A stretch of 11,718 nucleotides of DNA from Euryarchaeota archaeon UBA111. GTDB taxonomy: Archaea; Thermoplasmatota; Poseidoniia; Poseidoniales; Poseidoniaceae. The notes below the pieces were generated by a model that saw only the letters and a program-made list of their open reading frames with translations, did not search any database and was not told the origin of the DNA. The DNA lies in contig DAWS01000143.1 in NCBI GenBank assembly GCA_002506025.1, forward strand, positions 1 through 11,718. Reading direction: 5' to 3'. A program made the translations under genes and the position numbers. Below, piece by piece: positions 5,843 through 11,718 of this stretch (position 1 is its first letter; each line of letters opens with the position of its first letter).

Positions 5843-8476
5843 TTGTCGAAGAGAACTATGATGGACCAATTCATGGAAATCAAGCAACAACATCCAGGAA
5901 CAATACTATTCTTTAGGATGGGAGATTTTTATGAACTATTCCACGAGGATGCCGAGGTTGCTGCACCAGTTTTGGGACTTGCATTAACATCTAGAGATAA
6001 GAATGCCAAAAATCCAATACCCATGGCTGGTTTTCCTTGGCACGCACTCGAAGATAATTTGAGAATCATGCTCAAATCTGGATTCAAAGTTACCGTTGCT
6101 GAGCAGGAAAAAGAATTACGAGAGGGAGCTAAGTTACTCGAACGAGTAGTAACCAGAATATACACTCCCGGTAGCCTCTATGAGGAATCACTGTTGAATT
6201 CCAGCGAAAGGTCAGTACTTAGTTCAATTGTGCTGGCTAAATCCTCGCTAAGTATGGCGATAATCGATTCCTCTACAGGTGAATCCTGGGCATCAACATG
6301 GATGGATGATGAGCGATTTAGTTCATTAGAAGATGAGTTACTTAGGTGGAATCCCGCAGAAATCGTAATATCGCCAAAAGATGCAGAAAACGATCAATTG
6401 TGCACAATATTTGCCAATCTTAGTGACTGTGTAATCTCTCAGCATAGCGTCAACAAAAAACGCAGAATTGAACGATTAGAAACTATTCTAGAGGTTTCTG
6501 ATTTGGGTCATTTAGACTTAGACAATTCCCCGCTATCAATAGAAGCGGCAGGATTTGCTGCGGATTACTTAGCCGAGGTTCATTTCAAACAAAACATACC
6601 ACTACGTGACTTACAAATTGTTGAAGAAACCGGACATCTTGTTGTTGACCAAACAACTTTGCGCAACCTTGAGATTACCAATACACTTTCTGGAGAGTAT
6701 GATGGTAGTCTTATCTCAAGTATGAATTACTGCCGAACCGCCATGGGTCGTCGATTGATGAAAACTTGGTTACTAAGACCATTACATCAGATTGAGGCAA
6801 TCGAATTGAGGCATAATGCAGTTAAGACCCTAAAATCTTCCTCAAAAAGATTGGATATGTTACGTCAGAGCCTAACAGGATTGCGTGACTTGGAAAGATT
6901 GTCTACGCAACTAGCTTACAACAGAAGCAACGCAAGGGACTTGTTAGCAACTGCGCTTGCTCTGGAGAGAATGCCAGCAATTATGCAAATCTGCGGTGAT
7001 ACAGATGATTTCTTATTGTCCCATCTTAGTGATGGACTTACCAACTTGACCGAACTTGCTGAACACATAATCCGAACTTTGAAAGACGAATTGCCACTTG
7101 GTCTTAGAGATGGTCAGATAATCAGAGAAGGAATTAACCAAGAATTGGATGAGTTAAGGATAATATCGTCAGAAGGCTACAACTGGTTTAGAGAGTTGGA
7201 AGAAAAAATGCGTAATGAGTTGCATATACCATCGCTAAAAATTAGGTCAAATAGACAGATTGGCTGGTTTATCGAGGTCACAAATTCCCATCTGGATAAA
7301 GTTCCAAGCGAATGGATAAGAAAGCAACAAATGACCAACGGCTCTAGGTTTACCACCGAAGAAGTAGTAGCGAGAGACGATTTATTGATGACTGCTGATT
7401 CAAAGATTAAACAATTAGAATATCGCTTGTTTCAAAATCTAAGAGATGAGTGTCGCAAACACACAACCACACTGGCTAATATTGCCGGAAAAGTAGCCGC
7501 AATTGATGTTTTACAGTGTTTTGCCACTGTGGCCCGTAAACGAAATTGGTGCAAGCCCAGAATGGTTGATGAATCGGTGATTCATATCAAACAATCTAGG
7601 CACCCTGTTCTAGAGCAAGCTCCTGGGTTTGTGGCTAATGACATCCTGATGGACAAGAAAAATCGATTCCTGCTAATTACTGGACCTAATATGGGTGGTA
7701 AATCGACATACCTTAGAACTGCTGCTTTAGTTTCAATCCTTGCTCAATCAGGTAGTTATGTACCGGCTGAATCAGCAAAACTCGGTTTAGTTGATCGCAT
7801 TTTTACTAGGGTAGGTGCGAGTGACGATCTAAAACGAGGCCGTTCGACATTTATGATGGAGATGATTGAGGTAGCCCATATATTAAGGAAAGCAAGTAAC
7901 AACTCACTAGTATTGCTGGATGAGATTGGAAGAGGAACTTCGACTTTTGACGGACTTTCAATCGCTTGGTCAGTGACCGAAGACATCTGTAATAGATTAC
8001 AGTGTAGAACATTATTTGCTACACACTACCATCAATTAGTCGGTCTGGCCAATGATATTGAGATATTGAAGAACATTCATGTGCAGGTATCACAAAATGA
8101 TGGCAAACTAAAATTCCTTCACACTATTGCCGACGGTCCTTGTGATGAATCGTATGGAATTCAAGTAGCAGCCCTAGCTGGTTTACCGAGGGGAGTTGTG
8201 GAACGAGCAACAGATTTACTGCAATTTCTAGAAAAACAAGCATATGGAGCCAAGGCGGGAGATTCCAAGTCGCCCACGGCTAGAGATATCGGTCAAACCA
8301 GTTTAATGGGTTATTTTGCCGCCGCCTCACTCGTTGAATCACAAAGCACGCAGAGCCAAAAATCACTGGATGAAACTGAGCTATATGCCTACCTGCAGGA
8401 ATTGAATCTAGATGAGATGTCACCAAAGGATGCAATGAATGCTCTTTATGAAGCAAAAGCATTGATGGAGGAATGA
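5843..8476 (+). CDS. mutS: DNA mismatch repair ATPase MutS (bacterial MutS1 type)
   Basis: MutS dimers find mismatches and small loops and, with ATP, recruit MutL. From the TTG at 5843 the protein has 877 residues, close to the usual 850-880. The mismatch-reading motif GDFYELF is at the N-terminus (F29, E31). The clamp and lever core includes ITNTLSGEYDGSL and the following MGRRLMKTWLLRPL. The ATPase has Walker A GPNMGGKST (614-622), RGRSTFMMEM, the Walker B pair D693/E694 in LLDEIGRGTSTFDG, and H728 in ATHYHQL. The C-terminal dimerisation part ends in SPKDAMNALYEAKALMEE, like bacterial MutS. A QTSLMGYF motif (818-825) looks like a clamp or PCNA binding peptide. The start is uncertain: GTG 5801, GTG 5834, TTG 5843 and ATG 5858/5861 are all in frame, and homology begins near residue 5. 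The gene is followed one base later by mutL. Its presence in an archaeon implies bacterial ancestry by transfer. Confidence 0.97.
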   Translation: MSKRTMMDQFMEIKQQHPGTILFFRMGDFYELFHEDAEVAAPVLGLALTSRDKNAKNPIPMAGFPWHALEDNLRIMLKSGFKVTVAEQEKELREGAKLLERVVTRIYTPGSLYEESLLNSSERSVLSSIVLAKSSLSMAIIDSSTGESWASTWMDDERFSSLEDELLRWNPAEIVISPKDAENDQLCTIFANLSDCVISQHSVNKKRRIERLETILEVSDLGHLDLDNSPLSIEAAGFAADYLAEVHFKQNIPLRDLQIVEETGHLVVDQTTLRNLEITNTLSGEYDGSLISSMNYCRTAMGRRLMKTWLLRPLHQIEAIELRHNAVKTLKSSSKRLDMLRQSLTGLRDLERLSTQLAYNRSNARDLLATALALERMPAIMQICGDTDDFLLSHLSDGLTNLTELAEHIIRTLKDELPLGLRDGQIIREGINQELDELRIISSEGYNWFRELEEKMRNELHIPSLKIRSNRQIGWFIEVTNSHLDKVPSEWIRKQQMTNGSRFTTEEVVARDDLLMTADSKIKQLEYRLFQNLRDECRKHTTTLANIAGKVAAIDVLQCFATVARKRNWCKPRMVDESVIHIKQSRHPVLEQAPGFVANDILMDKKNRFLLITGPNMGGKSTYLRTAALVSILAQSGSYVPAESAKLGLVDRIFTRVGASDDLKRGRSTFMMEMIEVAHILRKASNNSLVLLDEIGRGTSTFDGLSIAWSVTEDICNRLQCRTLFATHYHQLVGLANDIEILKNIHVQVSQNDGKLKFLHTIADGPCDESYGIQVAALAGLPRGVVERATDLLQFLEKQAYGAKAGDSKSPTARDIGQTSLMGYFAAASLVESQSTQSQKSLDETELYAYLQELNLDEMSPKDAMNALYEAKALMEE
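8294..8317 (+). other. Clamp/PCNA-binding motif in the MutS tail
   Basis: These codons read QTSLMGYF. The first five residues fit the bacterial beta-clamp peptide (Q-x-S-L-M, compare E. coli MutS QMSLL at the same place). All eight fit the PIP box Q-x-x-L-x-x-aromatic-aromatic used with archaeal and eukaryotic PCNA. It lies in a probably flexible linker between the ATPase and the C-terminal helices, as expected for a tether. Confidence 0.6.
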
Positions 8477-8477
8477 T

Positions 8478-10457
8478 ATGACCAAAATACCAAAAATCGT
8501 TCAACTAGATGACGAAACCATCGGTCATATAGCCGCTGGAGAAGTGGTAGAGAGGCCTGCTCAAGTTGTGAAAGAACTACTGGAAAACAGCCTAGATGCC
8601 AAAGCTAGTCACATCGATGTCATAATCGAGCGTGGAGGTTTTGATACAATTATCATCTCCGACAACGGAGTAGGGATCAGTGAGGATGACATCAGCCTGT
8701 CAGTCGACCGCCATGCTACATCAAAATTGACTAACTTCGATGACTTGAATGAGATATATACAATGGGCTTCCGAGGTGAAGCACTTGCTAGCATTGGCAT
8801 GGTCTCTGAACTTAGTATCGCTAGCAAAACTCGAAATGGTGAAGGTAAGATAGTAGCTGTTAATTTTGGTAAAAAAACCACTGTCGAACCGCACGGAATG
8901 TCTTATGGCACAATAGTTACAGTCAAAGATTTATTCAAAAATACACCTGCAAGACTCTCTTTTCAAAGACGCCCTGCAACAGAAAATGCAAAGATTGTCG
9001 ATGTCATAATATCACACGCTATTGCCAACAATTCAGTTGGATTCAAATTGACCAGCAATGGTAAAACCATTCTTGACATACCAAAATCAGAATCAACGGC
9101 AGATCGCCTGTACGACATCCTTGGTGGGCAAGCTTCTAGTTTAGTTGAACTTAAATCTCCAAAAATAGATGAAGATGTTCCTGGCACTGAGCAGTGGATT
9201 GGTTGGATTAGTACACCAGATATTACCCGGGGCAAGGGCGATGAAGTATACGTCCTAATCAACGACCGTCCAGTTGCCTCTGGACCATTTCATCAAGCCA
9301 TCAGGAGAGGTTACAAAACTAGATTGATGCAGGGAAGGCATCCTATTGCTGTCTTGTCCCTTGATCTACCAGCCTCTGAAGTAGATGTAAATGTCCATCC
9401 AACAAAAAGGGAAGTTAGATTGAAGCACTCATGGAGGGTGTTGGAACGACTGGAGAGAGCCATTGCCTATACACTTGAAGATGTCACGACTGAAGTTGAA
9501 CCTGACGGTAGTATAGCCGGTTTGTCCGCCCTTAATCCGAATATAAAGCCAATTCAGGACTCGCTAGTTGATGAAAATAATGCGCAATCAAAGCCACAAG
9601 AATCTACGCCACAAGCGAACAAGGGCGCTGTTCCTGCTTGGGCAATCGCCGCTGGAACTCAACTTAATCTAACAGGAAGCATCGCTGACGAACCGAGAAA
9701 AACCGACAAATCGCGCCCGATATCTGTGGCTGAGAGTCCACAAGAAACCCTGCCTGGTCTAGCAGAAAGGCCTGTATCACCAGCCTTATCTATCGCTGAG
9801 AGAACCATTCACAGACATTCAGCTTATGGAGTAGCAAGTTCACCACTTGAGGAAGAAGAGTTGCGTGGTTCAATTAGCAATATTGGTCATATGGAGCCGC
9901 TTGCCCAGTTTGCCGACTCATACATAATAGTCCAATCAGATGATGAATTATTGTTGGTCGACCAACACGCACTCCATGAAAGAATCAGATATGAACGATT
10001 GAAGCAATCTGAGAAAGAGTGGAATGCTCAGAGCCTTATAGTCCCAATCGATATTAGCCTCACTCCCGTACAACAACAAATTGTCGAAGCCTCTATAGAG
10101 CAGTTATCTGAAATGGGTTTTGCCGTCTCGGTGATCAATCAAAAAGTTATAGTTGAGTCATATCCAATGTTCATAAAAGGGCAAGATATTGAGAGAATTT
10201 TCAAAGATTTGTTACAAGATTTATCAGAAGATGGCGCCCCGTTGGAAACTTTTGATAAGTTAAGAGACCACATTGCGTTGATGAATGCCTGTAGGGGGGC
10301 AGTGAAAGCAAACCAAAGACTTACCATTGCAGAAATGCGCCGTTTAATAGAGGATATGAAAAAAATCCCGAACCCTTGGGCCTGTATTCATGGAAGACCG
10401 ACTGCACTTCGAATAAATCTGGACTCATTGGATAGACATTTCGGACGAGATGGCTGA
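8478..10457 (+). CDS. mutL: DNA mismatch repair protein MutL, endonuclease type
   Basis: MutL couples mismatch recognition by MutS to strand incision. The 659-residue protein has an N-terminal GHKL ATPase: E36/N37 in ELLENSLDAK, DNGVGI (62-67), RHATSK (79-83 region), GFRGEAL (97-103) and NTPARLSF. A low-complexity linker spans about 345-460. The C-terminal domain holds the metal-dependent nuclease motif DQHALHERIRYE (D495, H497, E501, E506), ACRGAVKA (604-611), CIHGRP (636-641) and FGR (655-657), so it should nick DNA itself and needs no MutH; none is seen here. QSLIVP (518-523) matches the QxLIxP-type clamp-binding motif of bacterial MutL. The ATG is one base past the mutS stop, with GGAGG (8467-8471) 6 bases upstream inside mutS, so the two genes are translationally linked. 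It converges on aroA with 4 bases between stops, leaving no room for a separate terminator. Confidence 0.97.
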   Translation: MTKIPKIVQLDDETIGHIAAGEVVERPAQVVKELLENSLDAKASHIDVIIERGGFDTIIISDNGVGISEDDISLSVDRHATSKLTNFDDLNEIYTMGFRGEALASIGMVSELSIASKTRNGEGKIVAVNFGKKTTVEPHGMSYGTIVTVKDLFKNTPARLSFQRRPATENAKIVDVIISHAIANNSVGFKLTSNGKTILDIPKSESTADRLYDILGGQASSLVELKSPKIDEDVPGTEQWIGWISTPDITRGKGDEVYVLINDRPVASGPFHQAIRRGYKTRLMQGRHPIAVLSLDLPASEVDVNVHPTKREVRLKHSWRVLERLERAIAYTLEDVTTEVEPDGSIAGLSALNPNIKPIQDSLVDENNAQSKPQESTPQANKGAVPAWAIAAGTQLNLTGSIADEPRKTDKSRPISVAESPQETLPGLAERPVSPALSIAERTIHRHSAYGVASSPLEEEELRGSISNIGHMEPLAQFADSYIIVQSDDELLLVDQHALHERIRYERLKQSEKEWNAQSLIVPIDISLTPVQQQIVEASIEQLSEMGFAVSVINQKVIVESYPMFIKGQDIERIFKDLLQDLSEDGAPLETFDKLRDHIALMNACRGAVKANQRLTIAEMRRLIEDMKKIPNPWACIHGRPTALRINLDSLDRHFGRDG

Positions 10458-10461
10458 ACAA

Positions 10462-11718
10462 CTATTCCAATCCGAGGCGTTGTAAAAAGTCCATATCTGC
10501 GACTGAGTGCAATCCTCTACCTATCAAATCACCACCAAATTTGCTGGCTAGTAATACTGCAGTCATGTACAATCTATGGTCATTATAGCAATTTACTGGG
10601 CTTGTTGGAGCATTAGGCGATTGTTGACCATCAATCAAGAGGCTATTATTCTCAAATTTTACCTTTAATCCAAAACATCCAAGCACTTCAATTGTTTTCT
10701 CAATCCGGTTACTTTCCTTGTAAATTGTATGAGATATACCGTTGATTTTACCACCCCCAGAAAGTGCTAATATCGCTGATAGTGGAGTGATTAAATCATT
10801 ACAATCAGTCAAATCATATATTGCGTATTCAAACAATTCATCGTTGACTATCTTGTCACCTACCCACTTAATCCCCATTGCCGATGACATAATCTGTAAC
10901 ATGTCATTACCAAGTGTGTCTTTACTTGCTGGCCAATTATAGATCTGAGTTTGGCAATTGTGTAATTTTGTTAGCAGTATCGCAAATCCGACCATCGATG
11001 CATCACCAGGTATCAACAGCTGAGTATCTAATTTTGGTGACCATTTAGGCAACGAAAAATACTCCCCTTGATTCGATATATTAGCACCAAATTTGTTGCA
11101 CAAATTCTGAGTTAACTGATAGTGTTGATTTGACACCATTTTTCCTGTTGGATACAATTTTACATCACAGGGAAATAGAGCGCTAGCAATCATCCATGAG
11201 GTTAATGGTTGACTAGACTTACTGCAGTCAACAGAAATATTCTGCTCATTTTTCTGACCTTCGAACCAAGGACCACGAATTGTCACTGGAAGGTTAATGT
11301 CGCTTATTTTCTCTGTATATACACCAGATTGTGACAAGGATTCAAGCATTGAATTATTATCTCTAATCGACAAAGAATCGTCACCAGAAACTGTCACTTG
11401 CTCGTTGAGCGAGGCAACTAATCCTAGAATTATCCTTAGTGCTGTACCGGAGTTGCCACAATTTACCTCGGAATTTGGTTTTGTAAAGCCATTTTTACCA
11501 ACACCATCTACAGTTATTACCAAACCATCATCAGTAGACACACGCTCAATGCCGACACCCAGAGTTATCAAACAACTGATCATTGATTCAATGTCAAGAC
11601 CCAATTTACCCCGAACAAGTAGATTGGTTGTTCCATCATGAATTGAAGCTATGGCCAGCATTCTAATCATGTGACTCTTAGATGGTGGCAGAAAATAATC
11701 AACACGATCTAAAGAAAT
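10462..11718 (-). CDS. aroA: EPSP synthase (3-phosphoshikimate 1-carboxyvinyltransferase), N-terminus beyond the window
   Basis: The enzyme joins shikimate-3-phosphate and phosphoenolpyruvate, the sixth step of the shikimate pathway to aromatic amino acids. The visible 418 residues nearly fill the family length. The frame stays open to the right edge through LPPSKSHMIRML, which is the substrate-binding loop normally found about 20 residues from the start, so the first several residues lie outside and the ATG at 11670 is not the true start. Other family motifs are GNSGTALR, SSQPLTSWMIASAL, GDASMVGFAIL, an Asp in CNDLITPLSA, KESNRIEKTIEVLG and YNDHRLYMTAVLL. Departures from the common pattern are KESNR for KESDR and DASM for DASS; the ends of the active site otherwise look intact. 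It faces mutL tail to tail and is unrelated in function. Confidence 0.95.
   Translation of the reverse strand: MSLDRVDYFLPPSKSHMIRMLAIASIHDGTTNLLVRGKLGLDIESMISCLITLGVGIERVSTDDGLVITVDGVGKNGFTKPNSEVNCGNSGTALRIILGLVASLNEQVTVSGDDSLSIRDNNSMLESLSQSGVYTEKISDINLPVTIRGPWFEGQKNEQNISVDCSKSSQPLTSWMIASALFPCDVKLYPTGKMVSNQHYQLTQNLCNKFGANISNQGEYFSLPKWSPKLDTQLLIPGDASMVGFAILLTKLHNCQTQIYNWPASKDTLGNDMLQIMSSAMGIKWVGDKIVNDELFEYAIYDLTDCNDLITPLSAILALSGGGKINGISHTIYKESNRIEKTIEVLGCFGLKVKFENNSLLIDGQQSPNAPTSPVNCYNDHRLYMTAVLLASKFGGDLIGRGLHSVADMDFLQRLGLE

Noticed and set aside
10458..10461. Terminator between mutL and aroA
   Set aside because: Only 4 bases separate the stops and no hairpin or T-run stands out, so any termination signal must lie inside the opposing gene.

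Overview
This window looks like part of a euryarchaeal chromosome. The most likely source is a marine planktonic archaeon of the Poseidoniales (Marine Group II) or a close Thermoplasmatota relative. The evidence is an archaeal/eukaryotic-type ribosomal protein L10e (uL16), an ABCE1/Rli1 ribosome-recycling ATPase, very compact gene spacing, AT-rich DNA, GGAGG/GGTGA ribosome binding sites, and a bacterial-type MutS-MutL pair, which only a few archaeal lineages carry. The lineage call is an inference from gene content and sequence flavour; no tree could be made. I see no rRNA, tRNA, CRISPR array or insertion sequence.

Left part (1-4410), all on the minus strand and read right to left: rpl10e, then abce1 after 82 bases, then a PD-(D/E)XK nuclease fused to two OB-folds 8 bases further on, then after 37 bases the first 79 codons of a second nuclease of the same family, cut by the window edge. 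This reads as a translation pair (ribosome subunit plus recycling factor) followed by a DNA-processing pair, probably at least partly co-transcribed. The ABCE1 iron-sulfur domain is heavily altered. The two nucleases are neighbouring paralogs.

Middle (4411-5842): a divergent promoter region, then a plus-strand gene for an unrecognised two-membrane-segment protein with a large, probably propeller-like outer domain, then a short intergenic stretch with a TATA-like box and a small palindrome in front of mutS.

Right part (5843-11718): mutS and mutL, one base apart on the plus strand, encode the mismatch-recognition ATPase and an endonuclease-type MutL. MutS ends in a motif that fits both the bacterial beta-clamp peptide and a full archaeal PCNA (PIP) box, a possible sign of adaptation to an archaeal replisome. 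Facing them, with a 4-base gap, is aroA (EPSP synthase), whose start lies just beyond the right edge.

The best leads are the PIP-like tail of MutS, the degenerate iron-sulfur domain of ABCE1, and the tandem nuclease pair with its OB-fold fusion. I found no clear new defence or mobile system.
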